From positions 10,930,001 to 10,994,000 of the forward strand of contig JAWHQI010000060.1 of assembly GCA_033032865.1 (NCBI GenBank): DNA of 64,000 nucleotides, given 5' to 3'. The notes under the pieces were generated by a model. That model ran no database searches. It saw only the letters and a list, made by a program, of their open reading frames with translations, and was not told the origin of the DNA. Positions 1 through 13,300 of this stretch are shown here, piece by piece. Made by a program: the position numbers and the translations under genes. Position 1 is the stretch's first letter. The number at the start of each line of letters is the position of its first letter. This DNA comes from Dactylorhiza incarnata. Taxonomy: Eukaryota; Streptophyta; Magnoliopsida; Asparagales; Orchidaceae.

Positions 1-1075
1 CATCAGTAATATTCAATGCACTCATGTCTTCTTCAAACTCCGAGGTGCTCGTTTCAACTTCTGAAATATATTGCGATTGTTTCATGACGTCGAGATAGTC
101 ATGTAGCAAATGCAAAGTTGTAGTGATGCCTCGGTTAATCGGGATCTTTGCTTGGATTGTTAGTATATTATGAGTCATAATCGACATAATAGGATAACTA
201 TAAACTTTAGATTTTCACCATTCTAAAATATTAAAGATATATTTCATTCGTACTCATAAAATCACGAAATATTGTTGATGTAAATAATTCTAATTTATTT
301 ACAGGGCTAGTAGCTTGTGCTTTCTTTCGTGATATAATATTATTAAGTATATTTTTGTAATTATCGGATGTTGGAGTTGAAACAACTTCTTGGCGGGGTC
401 TTTAGCTATATAATTCATCATAATGATTATTATATTGCGGAAAAATATTATTGAAATACACAAGAAATAAATGTGTATTAGTCTCATCAAATGGATCTAC
501 ATAAAAACAACTGTTGATACATTCTATTAAATTATCGAAACCTCCTACATTAATTGTTGGATTTAATGCAGCATCTATGATAAACATAAAATACATTTTG
601 CGATAATATTTCAAAATTTTTGCTTCAATTACTTTAATTATTTGTCGTCAATCAAAATGTTCTTTATACATATGTAAAGTTTGTGTAATTTCTTTAATTA
701 TTTGTCGTCAATCAAAATATTCTTTATACATATGTAAACTTTATGTAATTACTAGAAAAATTTCAATAACCAAACAACCAGTAGGGTAATAAACACATGA
801 TAAAGCAATTGTAGCTCTATAATTCCAATAAAATTATATATAATTCAACCATTTCCCAATTGTGTTCACTTAAATTATGTATTTTAATACTCGAATAAAA
901 TTTCATAAGACTTTTCGTCGCATGACTCTTTAACATTTTAAATGTTGAGTTCCAACGGACGGGCCTTGTCGAAGTGCTCCCACACTTGCGCACGATGCTT
1001 GTGATCCACAATTTTGATCTCTAAATTTGTTTCTCGAGGAGCAGTCACATCATTGTGGGAGGCCATCAACGCGGG
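1..1075 (-). pseudogene. hAT-family transposase remnant, internally deleted
   Basis: Minus-strand reading frames match plant hAT (RICESLEEPER-type) transposases. Near 1,065 a start codon opens MASHNDVTAPRE and leads to a BED-finger-like stretch (VWEHFDKA). Within a few codons this runs into the conserved hAT segment RWNSTFKMLKS around 950, which normally lies a few hundred residues further on. The central region has therefore been deleted. Further down (about 400-615) is a stretch like the region before the dimerisation domain (KYYRKMYFMF, LIECINSCF). Stops and frame changes separate the pieces, so no transposase can be made. Between 640 and 745 a ~60 bp segment containing tttgtcgtcaatcaaaat is duplicated in tandem. 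The family call is fairly safe; the subfamily is not. Confidence 0.6.
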
Positions 1076-1199
1076 CAAATAACAAAATTAGAGAGTGAAG
1101 AGTGGAGATTTGAGCATAAATGCGTCAGCGTAAGTGTGTAATGAGTGCAAACCTCCACTTTCATCTTCTCACTCTTATATAGAGTGACGCGATTGAGAG

Positions 1200-1358
1200 A
1201 TTATGAGGCCAAATGACATTATAACCATTTGACCTCAAAAAATAAGGCCTAGGCCTACTGACCTAGGTCTTATTTTTTGTCATTGGGACCCAACCCCAAC
1301 GGTAGGGGTTAGATCCCAGTGAAAAAAAACAAAGGCCTAGTGCCTAAACTAGGCCTAG
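1200..1358. other. hAT-like GGCC-rich flank, left of the solo LTR
   Basis: This stretch is rich in GGCCTAGG-type words and short inverted repeats. Together with 4,030-4,275 it forms one sequence interrupted by the solo LTR, because the CCTAG target duplication joins the two halves. The GGCC-rich style matches the subterminal part of the hAT element at 22,701-23,218. It is inferred to be the upstream end of the hAT remnant at 1-1,075. No terminal inverted repeat was recognised. Confidence 0.4.
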
Positions 1359-3895
1359 TGTCACGACTCGTCTCGACAAGAGTCAGAGTGCGCTTCGGGG
1401 CGGGCCGTGATGCCACAGGCATGAGCGAAAAGAAATCCATGCCTGCTAAGGCGGATCCGGGAATACTACAAATAGTTTTAAAAGAGTTACTTTTGAGTAA
1501 AAACAGGTTGATTTATTGCGGAAGCTTTAAAACATGATAACTTGAAACAGGTGCACATGCATTTTAGTAAAAGCTCAAGGTACAAGTTTTGAAACAGATT
1601 TTTATGCAGTAATCATCGCAGATAAATGAACATGCAAAACATGATAAATTCTAGTACATATAATACTTAGCCTAGCAGTTGTCCATGAAAGAAGAGAAAA
1701 TGGCTGATTATAATTATTGCATAAAGAAAAATCCAACAGATAATGAAATGAAACATAAACATAGAACCTGAAACTTGACGCAGAACGGCCTCAGAGAGCA
1801 GACAGCGCAGGCACGAACACTAAGGCAAATCCAAAACAAGAAGGAAAAATCTCAGAACATTGATAACATTAGCAAGGTAAATTATAAACTAACAAGGGAA
1901 ATAATAATGTATAAGTGCCAGTTTTATCAGAAGCAAAGCTAGCAAGGCAGACAGTAAGCAAGACGAGTAGAAATAATTAGAATTATTAGACTACTCTGAA
2001 GCATAGCATAGATTCAGTCATGAAATGTCATTAGTGTAATCATTGAAAGGTGCAAGTGTTTTTATCTGATGCACGAGATTCTAGCAGGAGTCTAAATGCA
2101 AGGCTTATCAAAGTAATTGGGCTTGCTGTGACATTATTGGATCCCGTTACAAGGTAAGCGGAAACTCGATTCAAGGCGTCACATCAATTTAACACTACCT
2201 TTCAATGATTGCTTATCACATTAATGAACTGAAGGATTCATGATTCAAAAGGATTCAAATTCAGATTCAAGACTTGTCAGAGATTCAGGAGATTCAGAAA
2301 TTTAAGCTCGTTATGACCGGTCCTTTGTTCCCATTAGGGATTCAAGAGGGAACCCAAGTCAAGGAGATGCGTCAGTTAAACCCTACCTTTTAATGTTTAC
2401 TTGTGTTATTTATGAGATTACAAGATTCATATTTTTGGTGATTCCTAGCATATCAAGGCAGGTTACTAATTAATCGACCTAGATACACGAGAGGAGAGTC
2501 CAAGACACGAAAAAAGGGGAATCGAGCTAGGGAGTAGAATATACCCCAATCTTAGAACCAGACAGACGTAAAAGACAAGACTTGATGACACTGAAAACTA
2601 GGAAGTAAGTTTTGAACTTTGCGGGTTCGAGAGATTAAGATTCCAATAACAAGAAGATACTTTAAGTAAAAAGACGCAGGAGCAAGTTTGACATGCATCG
2701 ATTCTGGGATAACAAGTACTCATTTACATTAAGCCACTTTATGGCACGATTAACTTCCAAATAAGGAGTGTACGATACAAGCATGATAGAGAGACATCGA
2801 TCATATATTTGCTAGCCATAAACCATTACTATTATTATCATCATGATGCTTAATACTCATGTTCAACAATCTATCATTTCTCGAATTATTCATCAAATAA
2901 GAAATTTATTCATCTAGGTCTATCCAAATAAAATCATTCATGTTCACAGATTCGTATCATCTCAAATGCGTAAAACCTCAAACTACTAACAAGTCATTTC
3001 AACGTTCGAGATCTAAGCTTATATGATGAAACAAGCATTCAAAAGTGAAGTCATAAATTCATAAGAGCAGACAAGGTAATCTACGATCAATGTTTGCAAG
3101 AGAGGATGATCTCTACTTGCCTTAAATGAGGCTGAAGCTGACGGCGGCGGCGAAGCGCGCAAGCAAAAGTCAGAAATCATATTTTCGAACCTGTTCAGGG
3201 AAAACGAAAGCGATGTAGCATAATTCACTACGCTACAAATGCATCCTACGACGCGGAAATTAAACAACGAGAGTTTAGCGGATTTTACCTCCCTCAGAAA
3301 GAGGGGAGAAGAGATACCACGAAGGAATCAACGATTTGGCGGCGCTTTAGGTTAGGGAAACCCTAAATCGGAGAGGGTTTTGCATGATCCCACCAATTAA
3401 ATCGAGGGGCGACCGGAAATCACGAACAAACCACGGTTAGACGATTATAGGAGAGCAAAAAATTGAAATAGGAGGGGAAGGAGCAATTTCTTACCAACAT
3501 TCACCAAATCCGAGCCCAAGGAGGAGAGGGGAGAAAACACTAGTCGTTCCTCACGCAAAAACTCGGCCCAAACGGAGAGGAAGGGGCTGCTGGAGGGAGA
3601 GGAGGTGGCTGCCGGCCTTGAGGAGAAGAAGAGGGCTGCAGGAAGAAGAAACCACCGGCCGGCCCTAAAGAGGAGAAGCATGGCTGCTGCGGCTTGGAGA
3701 GGAGGTTCCGACCAGAGCAGGAGGAGATGGACACGGGGGCGGCGCCGGCAGGAGGAGCTAGAGGCGGCGCCGGCAAGAGGAGCAGGAGCGGCAGACGGCG
3801 CTGGCGCTGCGCGCGGGAGACGGAATCGGGGCTGCGGGAGCCCTAGCCGAGCGGAATCGAGAAACCTAGACCGAGCAAATGTCGCGGGATTTAAG

Positions 3896-3933
<38 letters not shown>

Positions 3934-4029
3934 CGGGAGCTTGGTCGGTTGAGGAATTAAAAGGGGGGAAAGGCTGGGGTGCGGATAGCCTTTTATATAA
4001 CTTTTTAATTAAATTTTAGGGTTGTTACA
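1359..4029 (-). mobile_element. Solo LTR of a Ty3/gypsy element (2,671 bp)
   Basis: Read on the minus strand the block starts TGTAACAACCCTAAAA at 4,029 and ends GAGTCGTGACA at 1,359, the usual boundaries of Tekay/Del-type LTRs. The five bases before it (1,354-1,358) and after it (4,030-4,034) are both CCTAG, a perfect 5 bp target-site duplication. No gag, pol, primer-binding site or second LTR is present. It is therefore a solo LTR left by recombination between the two LTRs of a complete element. It contains no coding sequence I can support; long GC-rich frames near 3,440-3,950 come from base composition. A run of 31 G lies close to its 5' end. Confidence 0.85.
3898..3928. repeat. Homopolymer of 31 G
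   Basis: An uninterrupted G run inside the solo LTR. It could be a genuine slippage tract or an assembly error. Confidence 0.9.
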
Positions 4030-4275
4030 CCTAGCTAGCCTAAGTGGCTAGGCTTGCTGCTAATGCAACAATGACAGCTGTTGGCCGTTGGGCCAGACCT
4101 GGGCCTGATTTCTAGCCCCATGACTGGGCCTGGCTTGGGCCAGGTTGTAGGCCAATCCAGGAGCCAACATGGGGGTCTTGTAAGGCCCCTGGCCCTGCCT
4201 GGGCCTTCCTAACCAGACCCGAGCCTAACCGGGCAGACCCCAGCCGAGCTTTAGGGCTCATGCTAAATTTGTACT
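4030..4275. other. hAT-like GGCC-rich flank, right of the solo LTR
   Basis: Multiple GGGCC/GGCCC words and a segment with the layout gagccaacatggggg-tctt-gtaaggcccc closely match 23,075-23,110 in the hAT element at 22,701-23,218 (gagccaatatggggg, gtaaggccccc). This supports a hAT subterminal origin. The terminal inverted repeat itself is not visible. Confidence 0.45.
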
Positions 4276-4279
4276 TCTA

Positions 4280-6960
4280 CTCTCAAGTTCCACCCGGAGA
4301 CTATGACATCTACTTTTCACGTTCATACCATAGATGGTGCGAATCCACCTACTACACCAAGGCCAAATCAGATGGGGCTTAACCACTTAGTACAAGAATT
4401 CAGCGATACTCTTACACCACCTTGTCGTCATGACCACAACATGTCTCATTTTGGGTACGACGCATGTGGTGGTCCGCCCCTATCGATGCCCCTTTCTCCA
4501 CAAGGATGAGATCGACCACCAATGTAGTGCTATGCTCCAATAGGGGATCATCCACCACCAGTGTTTCCCCCTTTTCGTCTCCAGTTTTATTGGTGCGCAA
4601 GAAGGATGATACTTGGTATTTCTGTGTGGACTACCGCGAGTTGAATGCTAAGACAGTTAAGGACAAGTTCCCCATACCAGTGGTGGATGAACTTTTGGAT
4701 GATTTGCACGGGGCCCGGTTTTTCTCGATGTTGAACCTTTGCTCAAGCTATCATTAGGTGCGTATGACCCCCACTGACGTGGAGAAAGCCACATTTCAGA
4801 CTCATCATGGCCATGTCGAGTTCCTGGTCATGCCTCCGGGCTTACCAATGCCCCCTCCAGATTTCAAGCATCGATGAACGAGCGCTCCTACAACGATATA
4901 TGTTTGTGTGTTTTGATGGGTTTTCTAGTGTGCGGTAAGATTAGGGCAAATCACCTCGAGCACCTTCACACAATCTTCCAGTTGGTCTGCCAACATTGCT
5001 TGTTCCTCAAAGCTATGAAATGTTCATTCGGTAGGGGCAAAGTAGCCTACTTAGGGCATGCGGTGCATATTCAGGGGATCTCGATGGACCATAGAAGATC
5101 CAGGGTGTGACTGCATAGTCATTGCCTTGGTCACTGCGTGAGCTCCATGGGTTTCTCGGCCTCACCTATTACTACCGCCGCTTCATCCACGGTTACAATG
5201 CTATTGCTTAACCATTGGTGGCATTATTACAGAAGAATGTCTTCGTCTGGGGGACACCACTACAGGACCCTTTGGGGAGCTCCAACAAACCTTGATCTCA
5301 GCATCGGTCTTATGCCTCTCGTATTTTCCCCAGGAGTTTCAGGTAGAGTGCAACACCTAATGCAAAGGTAGTGTTGCAGTGCTGCAACAGGAGTGACACT
5401 CAATTGCATATTTCAGCAGGAAGACGTCCCTCCACCATCAGAAATTAGCCGCTTACGAGCAGGAGTTGGTCAACATAGGTTGTGTAACACCGATGCCCAT
5501 ATATATGGGGCCAAACCTTTATAATCTGGACATACCATTTTATCTTGAAATACCTCCTCCAACAACGCCTCAACACAATACCATGCGCTATCGGGGTTTC
5601 ACCACCGCATAGGTGAATGACGTCTCCCTCCTTATTGGGCCGCAAGGGGAGGTATATTCCTCTACAAGGTTTGTCTGTATTTGGAGCCGACCTCTCCCCT
5701 CATAGCTTCCATCCAACATATCAAGGTAGAGTTTTATTGGCAAGGGATTCAGAAGCGTGTTCATGATTTCATCGTCGGATGTTCCATGACCACCTCCTCT
5801 CGGCAAGTCTCCTACTGTTGTTACCCATCCCGTTCCAAATATGGGCTGACATGTTTATGGATTTCGTAGAAGGGTTACCACCTTCAAGTGGAAATTCATT
5901 CTCATGGTGATCGTTGAAAGGTTCTCCAAGGGGTTGCATTTCATTCCCCTGACCCACCCCTTTGTGGTAGGAGTTTCCCGTATTTTCTTTGAGCAGGTGT
6001 TCTGGATACACGCCCTCCCAGAGTGCATCGTGTTTGATCATGATAAGGTGTTCACCAGTCGGTTCTTGAAAGAGTTCTTCACTCTTAGCGGTACTATATT
6101 GTCCTTCTCCATAGCATATCACCTACAATCGAATGGGAAACTGAGGCGGTCAACCATACCGTTGAGATGTACCTTCACTGCATCATGAGGGATCGCCCCA
6201 AGGATTGAGCTCGCTAGCTCCCTTTTGTGGAATATTGCTATAACACATCTTATTACACCGCCATGCAAATGACACCTTTCCGACTCATATATGGGAGGGA
6301 TCCTCCCCAACCGTTGTCATATAGCGGTGGCACCGCCCTTATTGACGTTGTTGATCGCGACGACCGCTCAGGAGCGCCTCCTCCAATTTGTTGTATGAGC
6401 TCTCCAGGCCCGTATGGAAACCGCGTGCAGCCGCAACCACCGCAAGCTCTCCTTTGTGGTTCATGACTGGGTATGGCTGAAACGCGGCCCGTACTGCCAG
6501 GTGTCGTCCACCAAGACCTCATATAACAAATTGGCTTCCAAATACTACGGGAAATTCCAGATGACACAGAGAATCAGGGTGACGGTGTATCAATTGCAGC
6601 TCCCACCTAAGATTAGGATTCACGATGTCTTCCACATTTTTCAGTTGAAGTCGTTCATGGGGAACCCCCCGCAGGAGCCATCGGCCACCTTAGCACCATA
6701 GCTTGAGGACAAGTTAGATTCCAATGGGGATGAAGGTGTTATGGACCAATGTTGGGGTCAGACATTTCAACGACGTGCAAAACCAGTGAAGGATTGAGCG
6801 AGTCGTGTTATCTTTAACTTGTGCATGTCTTTATTTTTGTCGTATCTTAACTCACCTGTAGTTAGGCTTACGTGAGGGGCGTTTTGGACAATGGGATGTT
6901 AGTGGGTTCCTCCTTTGTATGGGGAGGGGCAACTCATTTGAGAGTTGAGCAATAATTTAA
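4280..6960 (+). pseudogene. Decayed Ty3/gypsy chromovirus pol (RT, RNase H, integrase)
   Basis: Frame-shifted pieces follow in normal pol order. The RT entry region at ~4,390-4,560 precedes RT motifs at 4,564-5,110 ([32 protein letters not shown]). A degraded thumb and RNase H lie at 5,110-5,470. The integrase core at ~5,681-6,240 has VERFSKGLHFIP, DHDKVFTSRF and AYHLQSNG. The integrase C-terminal part at 6,414-6,700 has IHDVFHIFQLK. The wording [23 protein letters not shown] resembles Reina-like chromoviruses more than the Tekay elements at the other end of the window. The catalytic aspartate of the first RT motif reads as asparagine ([11 protein letters not shown]). Many stops and shifts are present and no LTR was found. 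It is a dead, old copy. Confidence 0.75.
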
Positions 6961-6983
6961 ATCTCTTAACTTCCACTTCCTCG

Positions 6984-7005
6984 CCCCCCCCCCCCCCCCC
7001 CCCCC
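6984..7005. repeat. Homopolymer of 22 C
   Basis: A C run at the boundary between the decayed gypsy pol and the region upstream of the hydrolase gene. Confidence 0.9.
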
Positions 7006-7006
7006 A

Positions 7007-7371
7007 CCCGATTAGGGCTCTCATTCACGATCTCTCTTGCCAGGATGCCACACCGCGCGCACGCTCCCCCTCCTTCAATCCCTCTCTTCCGTGACATAGC
7101 TCCTCCCGACTCGAAGAAGGGGAACTCCAATTCTCTCCGGGACATCGCTCTCGCTCGTCCTAACACGAGATCACAATTGGGAGCACTGTCACATAATTTC
7201 TTTCTACTAACAGAAATCTTGGCTATTTTTGTGCTGGTTTTTCTTTGGTATTTGCATGTAAGGTTATTTTGCTGTCGTAAAGGCAAGCACTACTCATAAA
7301 CTTGCATTACAAAATTGATTTTTGTTGCTGATGTGATATTGACGATCTCTTAAATATATTCTACATTTCAG
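7007..7371 (+). other. Possible 5' region of the hydrolase gene
   Basis: A reading frame opens at 7,045 and runs through a hydrophobic segment (FFLLTEILAIFVLVFLWYL) to a potential donor at 7,258. Joining it to the next exon at 7,372 does not keep the frame, so I cannot support it as the first coding exon. It may be 5' UTR, a mis-set exon or unrelated sequence. Confidence 0.3.
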
Positions 7372-8189
7372 AAATGGTGTGCATTGTCTTCCAAACTCGC
7401 TGGTTTATTTATTAATTCCGGGTGAGGTTATCTTTCCCTTTGCAATTTTTCTCTTCAGAGCATTTTATTTATTCTATGCACTTATGGTATCAAAAAAATC
7501 ATTGTCAGGTCTTTTTAGCAACCTTAGTCCATTATATTTTGTCAATACAAAGAAATTCTTTTCAAAGATGGGCCTAGCTTGTCATATTGCCAAGATTCAT
7601 AGCGAGGTAAATTCAACCATCTTATAACCATCTCATCAGAGTTCTAGGCGAAATGAACTTTTTTATCTGTACTGATATCTGGTAACAAAATCTTATATAT
7701 CAACCGACATCCAAAAGATAAATAACAATAGGCAGAGCACACTGATAGATTCAAAAACTGAACTGCGCTCCTATAGAAACCTATTATTTGCACTATTCAA
7801 AGAACTTACTAGAGCTTTCTAATTTAGCCTTGAATGAGATATCTTCAGGCATCAGTGGAGAAAAATGCATGGGAACTGAAACTCTATATTGAGGAACTTT
7901 ATTGGGGATCATCAGGAAAGAAGGTTTTGCTTCTTGGGCACAGCAAAGGTGGTGTCGATGCAGCAGCTGCACTTTCTATATATTGGTTTGAGTTAAAAGG
8001 CAAGGTTGCAGGTTTAGCCTTGGTCCAGAGCCCCTATGGTGGAAGTCCGATTGCCGCAGATATCCTCCGAGAAGGACAGTTAGCAGATAAAGAAGCACGC
8101 AGAATTATGGAATTCATCATTTGCAAAGTAATTAAGGTAAAGTTTTTTTCTTGCTGATTATTGTGTGAGGTTTCATTTGCGTTTTAATG

Positions 8190-8230
<41 letters not shown>

Positions 8231-10277
8231 GGATACCTAATCTATAGAGGAAAAAAACTTGAATGGTTAGAATTTAGTTATCCAACCAAAACCGATAGTT
8301 TTGAGTTGGATGTGTAGGTTATAATATTGCATCAGAGCAAGTTTGGACCTACGTCTTACTCCAACATCTCCCAATTAAAAAAGTCTAGAGGTCAAATTAA
8401 GGAGCTAAAAGCCCAGAACCCGGTTCGTCTTGTGTAATGAACCCGAGTGTGTTTACTGCATAAAATATCACCGTTTCATAATGTTAACTACCTTACTATA
8501 CATGGAAATCATACAGAGTCGCACAATGGAAAGTAGTGAATTGTAAACACACACATACAACCACAGTGGAGTAGCAATGAAAAAACAAAATGAAAAGATG
8601 CATCTACTATATAAAATAAGGCATAAGGTTAATATACATGTCCGGGTACATAAAGTTTAGTGCTCACGGGCAAAACACTTCATGCTATCTGCACTATATA
8701 TATAAATGTAAGAAAATGTTTAGAACTGCTAATAGAACACACTATCTACAAGCATATCCATCGTTCGTAAGCCCAACCTATGTAAATCATCAGCGAATGA
8801 CCTGAATAAAAATCACTGATCACAAAGACATCCCAACCCCTCCCCTTAGCATCTTATATGCTCAAGAGTGGGTTGACAATATGAACTATTAAGCAACAAG
8901 TGTTAGTACAACATGTGTGCATTTATGTAGAAACACGAGTATGATAACATTGCAGTAACAGAGGTATGCATGCAATGCAATAACAGAGGAAAAGTAAGTT
9001 CAAGAGAATATAAAAAATTATCAAGGCCTAATCAGCTATCCTAGCCTCATTTACCAAAGCCTTCCAGAAAATTGTCGGCCAAGGATTTTCATAACTACAA
9101 CTCGAATGCTAGCATACAATTCATATTATTCTATTCATCATTTTCACATCATCCAATACATCATATGCGGACATAATGTTTGTCATTTGTTCATGTGTAA
9201 GCAATACACATGCATTACCCAGTGTGGGGAACTGAGTGACTGTGAAGCCGTTAATTCCGGATATAAAACAAGGCGTACCTACGTTTCAAGCCTATTGCAC
9301 AACATCTCTCCTGAGCTAAGAATACTATGTAGAGCAAGTGACTTGGGTTATAGCCCAACAAAGACTGACAACAACTAATGTATTTAGCTTGGGTTCTAGC
9401 CCGTCAAAGGCAGTGGCGACAACCTGAGGAATAAACAGCCTAATGCTCTGATACCACTAAAATTTTGTCATGAACTACCCTCATTAGATCGCAATATGTC
9501 AGACTATAGATCCAGGCACAACGCTCCACTCCCGATTCAGTATTGGATAAGACCAGCCACCAAAATAATTTCATCAGAACAATCATGGAGAAACATGACC
9601 GCTACCTTGCATACAAGATAACAAGGATGGACTCGACTTTGACCAAATCTTCATACTATTTAGGAGGAATATGATTTCAAGTATTTTCAACCAAACCTTT
9701 AGGATAGCAGGGAGGGCTCAACCTCAACCAAATCCTGACTACCTAGTGCGCTCAAACTCCAAGAAGGAATAAGACCTCCAGGGAGGAAATCAGACAGCCT
9801 ACATTCATAATATATATATTTTTAAATATTTTATAGTATTTACTGACAGAATAGTATTGTATATACTACATAAATATTATATTATATAATATTTATATAT
9901 TATCTTTATATATAATATTTATATATTATCTTTATGTATTATATTAAAAGTTGGAGATAGCGTGAATATATTATTACGAGAGACAGTGCACTGGAGGCTC
10001 CCATGCCGCCGCAACAGTACCCCAGCCACAGTAGTGTCGCGGCGCGACGGTGCTCCCGTCGCTCGCTCCCCCTGGAGCGCAGTACTCTGGTTCTCGCAAT
10101 GTTTTAATGTGCTTTGGGGGGCTGCGAGCGCGGCAATTATTAAGATGAAGGTCATTTACCTGGACCTCCCCTTTAAATTTGCTTAATTACAGGTTGCATC
10201 CCTCTTACTTTTGAAATTACAAAAACCTCACATGTAAGTTTACATTTCATAACATTTATGCACAAAAAGACACCCCC

Positions 10278-10310
<33 letters not shown>

Positions 10311-13300
10311 TGAAAATTTACTCCAAGGGGTATTTTTGTGTAGGCTCACCAGCTAAGACCCCTAAATGACCACTCAGTAATAAAGGAGGTAGGGGTGCAG
10401 AGACAGCCAGGAGGTTTACCTAGAAGCAGCCACCCTTGAAAGAGTGCGTAATAGCTCACTGATCGAGCGCTCCTGCGCTGAAGATGAACGGGGCTAAGCG
10501 ATCTGCTGAAGCTGTGGGATGTAAAAGTGCATCGGTAGGGGAGCGTTCCGCCTTAGAGGGAAGCACCCGCGGAAGCAGGTGTGGACGAAGCTGAACGCCC
10601 AATCATTCCGGATAACCCTTGCATCCTCTATCTTACCGCAGCTGCTGGCACAAAGTTAGCTGATGCTTATTCCTCAGATACCGTTATTGCTTCTTCTCCG
10701 AGAAAAGAAGTACACTACTCGTGGGCCTTCTACCTCCACGCGACATCGCTCCGACAGGCTTTCGCCAATTGCGGAAAATTCCCCACTGCTGCCTCCCGTA
10801 GGAGTCTAGGTCGTGTCTCAGTCCCAGTGTGGCTGATCATCTTCTCGGACCAGCTACTGATCATCGCCTTGGTAAGCTATTGCCTCATCAACTAGCTAAT
10901 CAGAAGCGAGCCTCTCCTCGGGAGGATTCCTCCTTTTGGTCTGCACTTCCACTTGGCACCTATCGTAATGATAAGTTGCTCTTCTCGCCGTGTCCTTATC
11001 TTGGATTCTCAATACTTCTGTCGCTCCATCCCCGCGGGGGCAGAGAACCCGCCGCTGTCTCGACTGTGCTACTGAAAGCTCTGAGGAAGTCGGAATAGGA
11101 GATCACTCATCTTGGGGTGGGCTTACTACTTGGATGCTTTCAGCAGTTATCCGCTCCGCACTTGGCTACACAGCGTTTACTATGGGCACGATAACTGGTA
11201 CACCAGAGGTGCGTCCTTCCCGGTCCTCTCGTACTAGAAAGAGTGCGTAATAGCTCACTGTTCGAGCGCTCTTGCGCCGAAGATGAACGGGGCTAAGTGA
11301 TCTGCCGAAGCTGTGGGATGTAAAAGTGCATCGGTAGGGAGCATTCCGCTTTAGAGGGAAGCACCCGCGCAAGCAGGTGTGGATGAAGCGGAAGAGAGAA
11401 AGGCGTAGTCGATGGACAACAGGTGAATATTCCTGTCCTACCCCTTGTTGGTTCCAAGGGACGGAGGAGGCTAGGTTAGCCGAAAGATGGTTATTGGTTC
11501 AAGGACGCAAGGTGACCCTGCTTTTTCAGGGTAAAAAAGGTAAAGCAAATGCCTCGAGCCAATGTACGAGTACCAGCCGCCTCGATGTGACATGAGCGTG
11601 AAAGAGGTTCAAGAATCAGTTTTCTTTTGATAAGGACTAAAAATGAATCACTTATTTTGGCTTTTTGACCCCATATTGTAGGGTTGATCTCAGAAGATAT
11701 GAAAAATCTCCCTCCATGCCGTACATACGACTTTCGTCGATTACAACTTTCCACATAATTCTATATGTATCTCTGAGATCGAGTATGGAATTCTGTTTAC
11801 TCACTTTCACTTTAAATTGAGTATCCGTTTTCCTCCTTTTCCTGCTAGGATTGAAAATCCTGTATTTTACATATCCATACGATCGAGTCCTTGGGTTTGA
11901 CGATAAGCTTGTGCCTGTTTGGAAAGATCATCATAAATTATTGAAGTATGTCGTTCACGATACATAAAATATTCAGCCAGAGCCGCTCCCGTATAAGGAG
12001 CGAGATATTGTAATGTAGCAGGGGAATCCGCTGTTTCGGCGACCACAATAGTGTATTTCATTGCCCCCTTCATGAAAAGTAGCCACTACCTGAGCCACAT
12101 AAGATGCTTTTTGGCCAATAGCTACATAAACACAACATTTTGTCATTTTTGATTGAGAATCTCATCTGTGGCTATCCCATTGATATAGGAACTTTTGTAC
12201 CAGAAACAATGGTATCTCCAATTATAGCCCCTCTGGGTTGTAAAATATATCTCTTCTCACCATCCCCTTAGTGTATGAGACAAATGTATGCATTTCGACT
12301 AGGGTCATATTCTATGGTTACGATTCTACCAGATATCTCTTTTTCATTCCGTCGAAAGCCGATTTTACGGTATAGACGCTTATGACCTCCCCCTCTATGC
12401 CTTGCGGTAATGATCCCTCTGAAAATTACGACCTTTACCACAACAATGTTGTCCATAGATCAAATTATTTCGTGGATTGGATTTTACTTGACTGTCTACC
12501 GCCGCTTTCATACGACAAAGAATTCCGAATGGAATAATTTTGAATATAGATTTCTTACTAAAAAAACAAGAACTTTATGTAAGGGTAGAATCTCCAAAAG
12601 GAGAATTAGGAATTTATTTAATAGGAGATAGTAGTGTTTTTCCCTGTAGATGGAAAATTCGTCCACCCGGTTTCATTAATTTGCAAATTCTTCCTCAACT
12701 AGTTAAAATAATGGATTTGGCTGATAGCATGACGATACTAGGTAGTATAGATATCATTATGGGAGAAGTTGACCGTTGAAATGATAATTGATACGACAAA
12801 AGTACAAACTATTAATTCTTTTTATAAATTAGAATCCTTAAAAGAAGTCTATGGAGTCGTATGGATTTTTGTGCCCATTTTCACCCTTGTCTTAGGAATC
12901 ACAATGGGGGTATTAGTCATTGTGTCGTTGGAAAGAAAAATATCCGCAGCAATACAACAACGTATTGGACCTGAATATGCCGGCCCATTTGATTGAGAAT
13001 CGTATCGGGCGGAAAGTTTTTGTAATTTAAAAAATAAGAGGGGTGCAACTTGTAATTATGCTAACTTTCAGGGGAAGTTTTGGTAATTGTTCCTAAAGAT
13101 GAATGATTAAAAGAGGCTTGGTCGTGTATCATGCTATTATTATAGACAGGGAGTCTCCTGACTAATTCTAAAACTCAAATCTCCGCTTCTCTGTATAACT
13201 CTAATCTCATCGTCAATTCGCCGCTGCCTGTGATAGCCTTTTTCTAGAATGAATCACGTAATTTCTTCTTTAGTCACTGCGCCCATGAGGAACAAATTTC

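Noticed and set aside
7045..7257. First coding exon of the hydrolase gene
   Set aside because: Joining its donor at 7,258 to the acceptor at 7,371 breaks the frame of the conserved exon; kept only as a possible upstream region.
10351..11576. Functional rRNA genes or an organelle contig
   Set aside because: The pieces are rearranged, duplicated, partial and diverged, and sit within an intron of a nuclear gene.
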